Of a stretch of 64,000 bases of DNA, positions 42,653 through 51,751 are shown one piece after another (the stretch's first letter is position 1; each line of letters opens with the position of its first letter). The notes below the pieces were generated by a model. The model saw nothing but the letters and a program-made list of their open reading frames with translations. It was not told the origin of the DNA and searched no databases. The stretch is taken from positions 42,299 to 106,298 of the forward strand of contig CALJKR010000072.1 of assembly GCA_937974555.1 (NCBI GenBank), in the 5' to 3' direction. This stretch comes from an uncultured Flavobacteriales bacterium (GTDB taxonomy: Bacteria; Bacteroidota; Bacteroidia; Flavobacteriales_D; Sanyastnellaceae). The translations under genes were made by a program, and so were the position numbers.

Positions 42653-45274
42653 TTACTCAGCAGCATCAAATAACGAAGGCTCATCGCCGGACATCATTCC
42701 TGCTGTCTGTGATTGCATTTGATTTAAAAACTCTTCATTGGCTTTGCTCTCCAATTCAAAATCAGGATCCAATAAATCGATATTCAATACAGGCAATTGG
42801 GTTAAACGATTTCCGATCGCTTTCAATCCCTTAACCGAAATAAATTCGCGCAAATCCACCATCTCATCCATTTTATTTTGCGCTTGCTTGAACTTCTTGT
42901 TAAACCGCACAAATACTTTGGGATAATTCAAGGTTGTGGCCACAGCCAATTTGCTCTTGGGATGTTCGGTAATAAACCTTACCCAACCTTTGCTTGGCTC
43001 AGCCAAGAATCGCTTGACCATCCATTGCTCCTTGTCTCCATCAAAATAAACGGCCGATATGGGCTTATTCGGAATCCATTTTTCAAAATGTATGGTGGTC
43101 TCTTCAAAGTGCATACTCAATTCAGGGGTGACTATCTGATAGTCGCCAGATGACATCAAAATCAACAATTTGTCATTGGCCAAGAAATCACCCAAGCTTT
43201 CTCCACGCCCTTCATCATTCAATCTTTTAATTGAAGCATCGTACCATAAAGTTCTAGCACCCAATGTACTAACACCTTTCTCTTTAAGTTCTACTTTTTT
43301 AACTGCATACTTGGTTACAATGTTTCCAACGGCGTCGCGACCCTTTACCGCCAACTGCGCAAAATCGACGTCAAAGGTCAATTTTTTCAATTTATCCAAC
43401 GCACGAAGATGAACGGTCACCACCTCGGCTTCTCCATTGGGATTGGCACTGAAATATACCACTTCACTTCCGGGTGTCCCTTTGGTTAAATCATATTCCT
43501 TGTCCCTGGTGATGGCGGTTACGGCAAAACGTTTCATCATGGCACCGTTGCGACCATCTTTGTACATCAAATTGTAAATCGTGCGTTTGTCATCTTTCTT
43601 CCAAACCGCGCAATAAATGATGTCCTTACCGACAAAAGATTTCGCCGATATACGGGTAACGATCATTTTTCCATCCCGGCGGAAAACGATAATGTCATCG
43701 ATATCCGAACACTCCTCAACAAATTCGCCTTCGTCTCTCTTGAGTCCAGTACCGATAAAACCTTCCGCTTTATTCACAAACAACTTGGCGTTGGCAATGG
43801 CAACCTTGGCCGCCTGAACGGTATCAAAGGTTCTAATCTCCGACTTTCTTTCCTTTCCTTTCCCGTATTTTGATTTGATCTCCTTGAAATAGGCAATGGC
43901 GGTTTCGGTCAATGCATCCAACTTTTCTTGACAATCATCGATGAGACCATCCAATTTAGCAATATGATCTTCCGCTTTTTTAGCGTCAAATTTCGAAATT
44001 CGCTTGATCTTGATTTCGGTCAATTTAGCGACATCCTCATCGGTGACTTCACGAATAAATTGCTTGGTGTAAGGTTTTAAACCTTTGTGAATGGTTGCAA
44101 TGATCTCTTCCCAAGTCTCACATTCTTCAATATCGCGGTAAATTCTTTTTTCAATAAAGATTTTTTCAAGCGAAGCAAAATGCCATTCTTCTTTCAATTC
44201 TGAAAGTTCAATCAGCAACTCCAACTTAATCAATTCCTTGGTATGCTCTGTACTAACACGAAGCAATTCATCCACACTCAAGAAATGGGGCTTGTCATTT
44301 TCAATGACACATGAGTTGGGCGAAATACTGACTTCACAATCTGTAAAGGCAAAAAGCGCGTCAATGGTTTTGTCAGGAGAAACCCCAGGAGCCAAGTGCA
44401 CAATGATCTCAACGTGCTCGGCTGTATTGTCCTCAATCTTTTTGATCTTAATCTTGCCTTTGTCGTTGGCCTTAAGAATACTATCAATCAATGAGGTAGT
44501 GGTAGTTCCGAACGGAATCTCGGTAATAATCAAAGATTTTCCCGTATCATCTTTTTTGATTTTGGCACGGCAACGAATTTTTCCGCCACGCAAACCATGG
44601 TTATAATCGGTGCAATCAATCAAACCACCCGTTGGAAAATCAGGAAGGATATGGGTCTTTTTACCACGCAATACCTCAATGGAGGCATCAATCAATTCAT
44701 TGAAATTATGAGGTAATATTTTGCAAGCCAAACCCACAGCGATACCTTCAACTCCCAGAGCCAATAGCATAGGGAACTTCATCGGTAGAGTCTCAGGTTC
44801 TTTGTTTCGACCATCATAAGACATCAACCACTTGGTGGTTTTGGGATTAAATATGACGTCTTGACCAAATTTGTTCAGCCTAACCTCAATGTAACGCGGA
44901 GCTGCTGCGCTATCTCCAGTGAAGATATTGCCCCAGTTCCCTTGGGTATCCAAAAAAAGGTTTTTCTGACCCAATTGCACCAAAGCATCTCCAATAGATG
45001 CATCCCCGTGGGGATGGTATTTCATGGTATTTCCGATGACATTGGCGACCTTGTTGAATCGACCGTCATCCATTTCCCATAAGCTATGGAGAATTCTGCG
45101 CTGAACGGGTTTCAATCCGTCATTGATGTGGGGAACCGCTCGCTCCAGAATTACATAAGAAGCATAATCTAAAAACCAATTCTTATACAATCCATTCACT
45201 TCAGTGACGCCACTGAGTTGTGTTTCCTCATTGGATGGTAACAAATTCTCATTCAATTCATCCATTTCGCTCAT
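42653..45274 (-). CDS. parC: DNA topoisomerase IV subunit A
   Basis: 873 residues. Catalytic Tyr128 lies in AAPRYIEVRL, and the breakage-reunion domain opens with ASYVILERAVPHINDGLKPVQRRIL. The quinolone region reads HPHGDASIGDALVQ. A long coiled coil (residues ~380-480) and a C-terminal domain unlike GyrA's canonical pinwheel follow; there is no GyrA box. With ParE it decatenates chromosomes. It overlaps parE by 4 bases. parC versus a second gyrA is decided by the partner and the absent GyrA box. Confidence 0.92.
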   Translation of the reverse strand: MSEMDELNENLLPSNEETQLSGVTEVNGLYKNWFLDYASYVILERAVPHINDGLKPVQRRILHSLWEMDDGRFNKVANVIGNTMKYHPHGDASIGDALVQLGQKNLFLDTQGNWGNIFTGDSAAAPRYIEVRLNKFGQDVIFNPKTTKWLMSYDGRNKEPETLPMKFPMLLALGVEGIAVGLACKILPHNFNELIDASIEVLRGKKTHILPDFPTGGLIDCTDYNHGLRGGKIRCRAKIKKDDTGKSLIITEIPFGTTTTSLIDSILKANDKGKIKIKKIEDNTAEHVEIIVHLAPGVSPDKTIDALFAFTDCEVSISPNSCVIENDKPHFLSVDELLRVSTEHTKELIKLELLIELSELKEEWHFASLEKIFIEKRIYRDIEECETWEEIIATIHKGLKPYTKQFIREVTDEDVAKLTEIKIKRISKFDAKKAEDHIAKLDGLIDDCQEKLDALTETAIAYFKEIKSKYGKGKERKSEIRTFDTVQAAKVAIANAKLFVNKAEGFIGTGLKRDEGEFVEECSDIDDIIVFRRDGKMIVTRISAKSFVGKDIIYCAVWKKDDKRTIYNLMYKDGRNGAMMKRFAVTAITRDKEYDLTKGTPGSEVVYFSANPNGEAEVVTVHLRALDKLKKLTFDVDFAQLAVKGRDAVGNIVTKYAVKKVELKEKGVSTLGARTLWYDASIKRLNDEGRGESLGDFLANDKLLILMSSGDYQIVTPELSMHFEETTIHFEKWIPNKPISAVYFDGDKEQWMVKRFLAEPSKGWVRFITEHPKSKLAVATTLNYPKVFVRFNKKFKQAQNKMDEMVDLREFISVKGLKAIGNRLTQLPVLNIDLLDPDFELESKANEEFLNQMQSQTAGMMSGDEPSLFDAAE

Positions 45275-47145
45275 AATTCCTCCTCTATTTTTTCAGATTT
45301 CAAAGTGTCGATATCATCTTTCTCCACTTTTAAATTGGAGATAATGAATTCTTGACGATCCGGGGTATTCTTGCCCATATAAAATTCCAAAAGATCTTTG
45401 ATGTGCATCTCCTTTCCAATCACGACTGGTTCAAGACGAATATCTGGACCAATAAATTTTTTGAATTCATCAGGAGAGATTTCTCCCAATCCCTTGAATC
45501 GGGTAATTTCTGGTTTGGCTCCTAATTTCTTAATTGCATTGACGCGCTCTTCCTCACTGTAGCAATATATGGTTTCCTTCTTGTTCCTAACACGGAAAAG
45601 TGGCGTTTGCAAAACGTACAAATGGCCTGACTTCACCAAATCAGGGAAAAATTGCAAGAAAAAAGTAATCATCAGCAAACGGATGTGCATTCCATCAACA
45701 TCGGCGTCGGTTGCCAAAACCACATTGTTGTAGCGCAACCCTTCCAAGCCATCTTCAATATTTAGCGCTGCCTGCAAAAGGTTAAACTCCTCATTTTCAT
45801 AAACCACTTTCTTGGTCAAACCATAGGTGTTTAAGGGTTTTCCTTTTAATGAAAAAACACTTTGCGTCTGCACATCACGGGAAATGGTAATGGATCCAGA
45901 AGCTGAATCACCCTCGGTAATAAACAAAGTGGTCTCCCCTGCTCGTTCATGTTTGTCTCCGAAATGAAGTTTGCAATCCCGAAGTTTTCTGTTGTGGAGG
46001 TTGGCTTTTTTAGCACGCTCTCTCGCCAATTTTGCGATTCCAGCTAACTCTTTTCTCTCGCGCTCACTTTGAAGAATTTTTTTCAAAAGGTTCTGCGCAA
46101 CCTCAGGATTCTTGTGTAAATAATTGTCCAACTCTTTGCTCAAGAATTCCTGAACAAAAGCCTTGATCGATTTTCCTTCTGGTTCGATTTCATTGGATCC
46201 CAATTTGGTTTTGGTCTGCGATTCAAAAACAGGCTCAATCACTTTAACTGCAACCGCAGCAACGATACCGGCTCGAATATCTACCGCTTCATAATCTTTC
46301 TGATAAAAATCGCGAAGCACTTTAACGTATGCCTCACGAAAAGCCGCCTGGTGGGTTCCCCCTTGGGTGGTATACTGCCCATTGACAAAGCTGTAATATT
46401 CTTCACCATAGCTTTGGGTGTGGGTAATGGCCACTTCTATGTCATGTCCTTTTAAATGAATGATGGGATACAATGGATCCTCGCTCATGTTGGCATTCAA
46501 TAAATCTTGAAGACCATTTTCAGATTTGTATTTTTGACCATTGAATACGATGGTTAAGCCGGCATTCAAATAGCAATAATTCCAAAGCAACTTTTCGACG
46601 TGTTGCATTCGGAACTGGAAGTTGTGGAAAATGGAAGGATCAGGAACAAAAGTCATGGCGGTGCCATCCTTGGATGTTGAAGCCACTTGTTTGTGATCCT
46701 TGATGATATTGCCCTTTTCAAATTCAGCCACTTTGGTTTGCCCTTCCCGGAAACTTTCCACTTTGAAATAAGTACTCAAGGCATTCACTGCTTTGGTACC
46801 CACCCCATTCAATCCCACTGACTTTTTAAAAGCTCGAGAATCATATTTTCCACCGGTATTGATTTTGGATACACAATCTATGACCTTTCCCAATGGAATC
46901 CCTCTGCCGTAATCTCGAACAGAAACCGTATTGTCTTTGATGGTAATATCGACAACCTTTCCGTTGCCCATAACAAACTCATCAATACTGTTATCCAATA
47001 TTTCCTTTAGCAATACGTATATACCATCATCGTATGAAGAACCATCTCCCAATTTACCGATATACATACCAGGGCGAAGACGAATATGCTCGTGCCATTC
47101 TAATGACCGGATATTGTCCTCCGTGTAACTTACATTCTCTGCCAT
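45271..47145 (-). CDS. parE: DNA topoisomerase IV subunit B
   Basis: 624 residues. GHKL ATPase motifs: EILDNSIDEFVMGNG, VRDYGRGIPLGK and NGVGTKAVNALS. The TOPRIM domain has FITEGDSASGS and LATDADVDGMHIR. The PxxRxxGLGE region reads RFKGLGEISPDEFKKF. The start at 47145 (MAENVSYTEDNIRSLEWHEHIR) is preferred because family homology starts there; the frame runs upstream to 47202. It is coupled to parC by a 4-base overlap. Confidence 0.94.
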   Translation of the reverse strand: MAENVSYTEDNIRSLEWHEHIRLRPGMYIGKLGDGSSYDDGIYVLLKEILDNSIDEFVMGNGKVVDITIKDNTVSVRDYGRGIPLGKVIDCVSKINTGGKYDSRAFKKSVGLNGVGTKAVNALSTYFKVESFREGQTKVAEFEKGNIIKDHKQVASTSKDGTAMTFVPDPSIFHNFQFRMQHVEKLLWNYCYLNAGLTIVFNGQKYKSENGLQDLLNANMSEDPLYPIIHLKGHDIEVAITHTQSYGEEYYSFVNGQYTTQGGTHQAAFREAYVKVLRDFYQKDYEAVDIRAGIVAAVAVKVIEPVFESQTKTKLGSNEIEPEGKSIKAFVQEFLSKELDNYLHKNPEVAQNLLKKILQSERERKELAGIAKLARERAKKANLHNRKLRDCKLHFGDKHERAGETTLFITEGDSASGSITISRDVQTQSVFSLKGKPLNTYGLTKKVVYENEEFNLLQAALNIEDGLEGLRYNNVVLATDADVDGMHIRLLMITFFLQFFPDLVKSGHLYVLQTPLFRVRNKKETIYCYSEEERVNAIKKLGAKPEITRFKGLGEISPDEFKKFIGPDIRLEPVVIGKEMHIKDLLEFYMGKNTPDRQEFIISNLKVEKDDIDTLKSEKIEEEL

Positions 47146-47268
47146 CTTTTCTAGGTTGTCGAAACCACGAAAGTATTGTGGATAGTGGGTTTGATGATTC
47201 ACATTCGGTTTTTTTTATTAACATCGATACGACCTATTTTTTTAAGTCGCATATTCGCTTTCTCAATC

Positions 47269-48660
47269 ATGGAAAAATCTGAAAACAAGAATTTGTATAC
47301 GCGTTCAGAGGTTTTGCGTTTGGTAGGTTTGGGCATTCCTGGCCTATTGATGTCGATGTCCGCTCTGACCTCGTGTTCCAAATTCCCCCTCCCCGATCAA
47401 AAGTTCAATGGTTCCGTTGGAATCATTGGGGGAGGTATTGCCGGATTGTATGCGGCCTATATGCTACAACAGCAAGGGATATCCGTAAAAGTCTATGAAG
47501 CTTCAGATCGATTGGGAGGTCGAGTCAAATCCCAAACCGGGTTAATCGATCATTCCGTTGAATGGGGCGCACATCGCATCATTGGCGAAAACCATGCACT
47601 ATTTCAATTGCTCACAGCCAATGGCGTAGAATGGGTGGATCAACAGATCCAAGACTACGCCTTTGTGGAAGGATATTGGTTGAGTGAAGAAATCATGGGT
47701 GAGCAGCTTTCTGTTAAAAAACTGAATTCCATCATCGCCAGTTTAGATAGCTACCAAGGGGCTGATATGTCAGCAAACTTGTATGCTACAATCAAAGGGA
47801 TTCCTGTTGGAACACAACACATTTGGGATGCGCGATTGGGTTCATTGTTTGGAGCATCTACCGATATCATGGGTATTGAAGGAATAGCTACTCGCATTCA
47901 AAATGCATCGTCTGGTACCAAAGAACGGATGGTGCGAAGTGGCGACCTTGAAACTTTGATTCTAAGTACTTTTCAGGATGTTCCTGTCTCGCTCTCGACG
48001 CCCATTACCCAGGTGGACTACTCCGGAACTCAAGTCATCTTGTCTGATTCCAATGGGAACAGTTGGAAACATGACAAAGTGATTGTAACCGCGCCCATTC
48101 CGATATTAAAAAATATCATTCAATTCAGTCCGATTCTTCCATCCAAAGCCCAAGCGGCTATAGATGCCACTTCCATGAGAGGAGGAATGAAAGTGTTGTT
48201 GACCTTTAATCAACGTTTTTGGCCAGGCGATGCCAAACGCTTACAAATGGATGGCTTGTGTCCGCATTTTGAGGTCATTGGTTCTGGAGGAAGATCCAAT
48301 ACCAATCTCAATTTAATGGCGCACCTAAATGGAACGCATTACGAAACGGCTTTGGAAGGTCCGATGCCAGTCGTAGCGGCATTGTTGCAACAATTGGATA
48401 CCTACTATGGTGACAATATCGCTTCCAATGCTTGGGTCAATGCTGAGTCATACGATTGGGGCCAAGACCCTTGGATTCAGGGAACCCAAAGTTACAGCGC
48501 CACAGGCGCTACCCAGGCGAGATATGGTTTTGAAAAAAGCGTCAACCAAAAATTATATTGGGCCGGTGAAGCCACCCATACTGAAGGGCATCACGGTACC
48601 CTACATGGAGCCATGGAAACCGCTGTGCGCGCAGTACAGCAAATCTTAGAGGAGGCATGA
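47269..48660 (+). CDS. FAD-dependent amine oxidase-like protein, exported
   Basis: 463 residues. After a leader (residues 1-36: YTRSEVLRLVGLGIPGLLMSMSALTSC) comes the Rossmann FAD motif VGIIGGGIAGLYAAYML and the family follow-up EASDRLGGRVKSQ. The C-terminal FAD motif is LYWAGEATHTEGHHGTLHGAMETAVRA. This is the flavin monoamine oxidase fold; the substrate is unknown. The leader resembles a Tat signal but keeps only one Arg (TRSEVL), and it ends in a possible lipobox LTSC. The start ATG 47269 is chosen because the upstream part lies in the intergenic region. It overlaps the next gene as ATGA. Confidence 0.82.
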   Translation: MEKSENKNLYTRSEVLRLVGLGIPGLLMSMSALTSCSKFPLPDQKFNGSVGIIGGGIAGLYAAYMLQQQGISVKVYEASDRLGGRVKSQTGLIDHSVEWGAHRIIGENHALFQLLTANGVEWVDQQIQDYAFVEGYWLSEEIMGEQLSVKKLNSIIASLDSYQGADMSANLYATIKGIPVGTQHIWDARLGSLFGASTDIMGIEGIATRIQNASSGTKERMVRSGDLETLILSTFQDVPVSLSTPITQVDYSGTQVILSDSNGNSWKHDKVIVTAPIPILKNIIQFSPILPSKAQAAIDATSMRGGMKVLLTFNQRFWPGDAKRLQMDGLCPHFEVIGSGGRSNTNLNLMAHLNGTHYETALEGPMPVVAALLQQLDTYYGDNIASNAWVNAESYDWGQDPWIQGTQSYSATGATQARYGFEKSVNQKLYWAGEATHTEGHHGTLHGAMETAVRAVQQILEEA

Positions 48661-49409
48661 AGAAAGGATTGGTCATATCGTTGTGCATAATGTCCCAATG
48701 GGTTGCGGCTCAATGGTCATTGGATTTTAGATATCTCTACTTTCAAAATGCACAAGTGAATCGTGCTGTTGAAGCCATGAATTTATCCCATTCCTTTTTA
48801 AATGAAGGATCCCATTATTTTCATCACGGATACGGTTTGGCTTTAAATAAATACTATAAAATTTCTGGTCCTCGTGGTGTATATGTGCGCTTTGAACTGC
48901 CCTATCAGCGCATGGATCAATGGAGTCAATGGGGAACAGTGGATAGAAAAATCAATACTTCCCAATTGGGAATCAATGCCCAACTTATATTCAACCCCAA
49001 AGCCATCAAAGGCAAAATGACCACGGGACCATTGGGCCCCCGATTTTATTTTATGGCGGGCGGAGGATATCACATTTGGCAAAGCACAGCCAAAGTAAAT
49101 GGCGAATTATCCTATCAAAGTCAACGAAAAGGATATCCTTCTTTTTGCGCTGGGATGGGACATCGCATGTTTTTGGTAGGCCAACGATGTGTTATTTCCC
49201 CATTCATACAATTGCAATTCACGCCAAGCTGGGATAGCGGTGATATGCAAAAAGTGGTTTCGGGTACCGCCTGGAACGTTGACAAAAGCGGCGCCGCGTG
49301 GCAGGGTAATTTTGGCTTTGAAGCAACCATCCTAAAAAAAGAAAGAAAGCGCCGGGGTATCTTGAAGAACCTATTTCATCGAAAAGTAAAATCTGCAACG
49401 GACATTTAA
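48657..49409 (+). CDS. Probable outer-membrane protein of unknown function
   Basis: 250 residues with a signal peptide (MKKGLVISLCIMSQWVAAQ). Alternating hydrophobic strands (YGLALNKYYKISGPRGVYVRF, TSQLGINAQLIF, GPRFYFMAGGGYHIW, CVISPFIQLQFTPSW, GNFGFEATIL) suggest a small beta-barrel. The end is basic (ILKKERKRRGILKNLFHRK), unusual for a barrel whose last strand normally closes the chain. It is coupled to the amine oxidase (4-base overlap) and to xseA (TAATG). Confidence 0.6.
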   Translation: MKKGLVISLCIMSQWVAAQWSLDFRYLYFQNAQVNRAVEAMNLSHSFLNEGSHYFHHGYGLALNKYYKISGPRGVYVRFELPYQRMDQWSQWGTVDRKINTSQLGINAQLIFNPKAIKGKMTTGPLGPRFYFMAGGGYHIWQSTAKVNGELSYQSQRKGYPSFCAGMGHRMFLVGQRCVISPFIQLQFTPSWDSGDMQKVVSGTAWNVDKSGAAWQGNFGFEATILKKERKRRGILKNLFHRKVKSATDI

Positions 49410-50815
49410 TGATTCGCCTTTCAGAACTTAATTCGCTTATTCAGAAAACGCTGGACGAGACTTTCCGTGCGCAGTTCTTTGATGTGGTCGCAGAAATTGG
49501 ACAAGTCAACATCAAGAAGGATAAAAAGCAAGCTTATTTTGAATTGGTCGAGAAAGACGAAAATCAAAAGGGATTCAAAGCCCGATTGAATGCCAGCCTG
49601 TGGCGAAAGTTTGAAATGATTGAGGCATTTGAGAAATCCACCAATCAATCCATCAAAGCGGGGATGGAAATTCTCTTCCGACTTCAAATTCAATTCCATC
49701 CGGTTTATGGTTTGAGCGCCGAGGTGATTCATATCGATCCCCAGTATACCATTGGCGCTTTGGCACAAGCCAGAGAAAAAACAGTGCTGCAATTGTTGGC
49801 CAAACATCCAGACAAAATTCGTCTAATTGACAATCAATTGCATTCCTACAATCAGTCTTTGTCCCTTCCCTTGGTGGTTCAAAATATCGCTTTGATTACA
49901 GCACAGCAGGCAGAAGGTGGCATCGACTTCCTACATGAACTTCAAAACAATCGATTGGGATATCGCTGGAATGTAGTGCCTTTTTTTGCAACCATGCAAG
50001 GCGATGCAGCACCTGAAAGTATCAAGAATGCCATCATTCAAATCTTTAAATCAGGAACCGCATTTGATGTAATCGTTTTGGTAAGAGGAGGTGGAGCCGC
50101 TTTGGATCTACACGCATTTGATCACTTTACTCTGGCGGAGGTCATTGCCCGATGTCCGATTCCCATTTTCACAGGCATCGGGCACACCCGAAATATTTCT
50201 TTAACCGATGAGTTGGCTCATTCCCATTTCAAGGCTCCTACCAAAGTAGCTGAGGAACTGATCCATCTGGCCACACAATTCGAAGATTCCATTCTGGAAT
50301 TAAACAATCAACTGCAGAATCACGCCTTGGATCAATTGGAGGAAGCCAAAAACAACCTCCAACTTGCGGCCCTTCAATTCAGTGTTGAACCTTTGACACT
50401 GTTGCGCCATCACTTGCAAAAAGTAAATGATCTCAGAGCCAATGTTGAGAATTTCTCGATTCGATCCTTGATTCTAAAAAAGAATCAACTGGAATTGACC
50501 ATGCTACCCTTGAAGCATACCGCACTCAATCGGATTGGATTAACGCAGAATGGATTGAAACCGATTGTAGATAAAATCAACCATGCCGTAAAATTCAAAT
50601 TGAACCAAGCCAACCAGCGCATTTCTCTAATTGAAAAGACCATCGAATCTAAAAACCCTTTGGTTTGGATAAAGAAAGGTTATGCCCGAATTTTATTGAA
50701 TGATCAGGTGATTTCATCGATCACCCAAATCAATGCCCACGATCACTTGACCATTGAAATGAAAGATGGTCGCATTAAAACTTCTATTGAATCAATACAC
50801 CCAAATGGAGAATAA
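49409..50815 (+). CDS. xseA: Exodeoxyribonuclease VII large subunit
   Basis: 468 residues. The N-terminal OB-fold (residues ~5-105, VVAEIGQVNIKKDKKQAYFELVEKD) is followed by the catalytic domain with VLVRGGGAALDLHAFD, FTGIGHTRNISLTDELAHSHFKAPTKVAE, then a coiled coil and a C-terminal KGYARILLNDQVISS segment. With XseB it degrades single-stranded DNA from both ends. It overlaps xseB by 11 bases. Confidence 0.95.
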   Translation: MIRLSELNSLIQKTLDETFRAQFFDVVAEIGQVNIKKDKKQAYFELVEKDENQKGFKARLNASLWRKFEMIEAFEKSTNQSIKAGMEILFRLQIQFHPVYGLSAEVIHIDPQYTIGALAQAREKTVLQLLAKHPDKIRLIDNQLHSYNQSLSLPLVVQNIALITAQQAEGGIDFLHELQNNRLGYRWNVVPFFATMQGDAAPESIKNAIIQIFKSGTAFDVIVLVRGGGAALDLHAFDHFTLAEVIARCPIPIFTGIGHTRNISLTDELAHSHFKAPTKVAEELIHLATQFEDSILELNNQLQNHALDQLEEAKNNLQLAALQFSVEPLTLLRHHLQKVNDLRANVENFSIRSLILKKNQLELTMLPLKHTALNRIGLTQNGLKPIVDKINHAVKFKLNQANQRISLIEKTIESKNPLVWIKKGYARILLNDQVISSITQINAHDHLTIEMKDGRIKTSIESIHPNGE

Positions 50816-51029
50816 AAACACATCATTACCTGCTACCTATGAAGCTGCTTTTGAAGAATTACTTCAAATCGCAGAAGCCATTGAGAGTGAAGAAATCTCG
50901 ATTGATTTATTGTCAACCCAGGTGGCTCGCGCCGCATTGCTGGTGCAATATTGTCAAGACAAATTGAGACAAGCCGAGAAAGATGTCGCCACAGTTATCG
51001 AGCAAATGAAGCCCAATTCTCATTCATGA
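50805..51029 (+). CDS. xseB: Exodeoxyribonuclease VII small subunit
   Basis: 74 residues, the normal size. The two-helix pattern YEAAFEELLQIAEAIESEEISIDLLSTQVARAALLVQYCQ is diagnostic. The start ATG 50805 overlaps the xseA 3' end. Its stop overlaps the next gene's ATG as ATGA. Confidence 0.94.
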   Translation: MENKNTSLPATYEAAFEELLQIAEAIESEEISIDLLSTQVARAALLVQYCQDKLRQAEKDVATVIEQMKPNSHS

Positions 51030-51751
51030 CCCTTTGCTTTTTTCTCATTGCTTTGATTTATTCTTCCGCGGGTTTTGGCGGAGGAAGTATGTATTTGGCC
51101 TTATTAAGTTGGGTATCGCCTGAACATGGGGTGATCAATAAAACCAATGGATTGATTTGCAATACTGCAGTTACTGCGCAAGGATCTTGGCAATGGACAA
51201 AACAATACAAGGCGGTCATTATTGAAGGCTGGCCCATTCTTTTGATTTCCGCTTTGTCTTGTTCGACAACAGCGTATTTTTTTAGAAACGAAGGGGTCGT
51301 TCAATGGATAATGAGTTTAGCCTTGATTCTAGCAGGATTGGCGATACTGATTCAAGACCATATAAGACCATGGCATGCCCCTATTCATCACATGGTCTTG
51401 TTGTTCATTTCCGGATTAATTGGAATTTTAGCAGGTTTGACCGGCATTGGAGGTGGCATTTATCTCTCCCCTATTCTACATTTGGGTCAATGGAAAGAGA
51501 CCAAATCCATTGCGACGCTTTGCTCGATGCTCATTTTGGTCAACTCCACCATCAGTCTTTTCATCTTACTTTTTCTTACTGGATTTGACTACCACAACAT
51601 CCAATGGTCATTGCCTGTAGCTGCCTTAATCGGGGGCTTTATTGGAAGTAAAACAGGTATACAATGGTTGTCTTTAAAACAAATCAAGTGGATTACGGCG
51701 CTAATTCTTGTGGCTGTTGGCTCCCAATTTATTTGGACTGCGATTCGATGA
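51026..51751 (+). CDS. TauE/SafE-family sulfite/organosulfonate exporter-like permease
   Basis: 241 residues, about eight membrane segments. The two halves each carry a glycine-rich repeat: YSSAGFGGGSMYLALLSW near the N-terminus and ILAGLTGIGGGIYLSPILHLG in the middle, the TauE signature. The substrate is unknown. The start ATG 51026 follows the xseB stop overlap; the longer frame from 50951 lies in xseB. The 3' end overlaps the convergent transferase gene by 23 bases. Confidence 0.85.
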   Translation: MTLCFFLIALIYSSAGFGGGSMYLALLSWVSPEHGVINKTNGLICNTAVTAQGSWQWTKQYKAVIIEGWPILLISALSCSTTAYFFRNEGVVQWIMSLALILAGLAILIQDHIRPWHAPIHHMVLLFISGLIGILAGLTGIGGGIYLSPILHLGQWKETKSIATLCSMLILVNSTISLFILLFLTGFDYHNIQWSLPVAALIGGFIGSKTGIQWLSLKQIKWITALILVAVGSQFIWTAIR

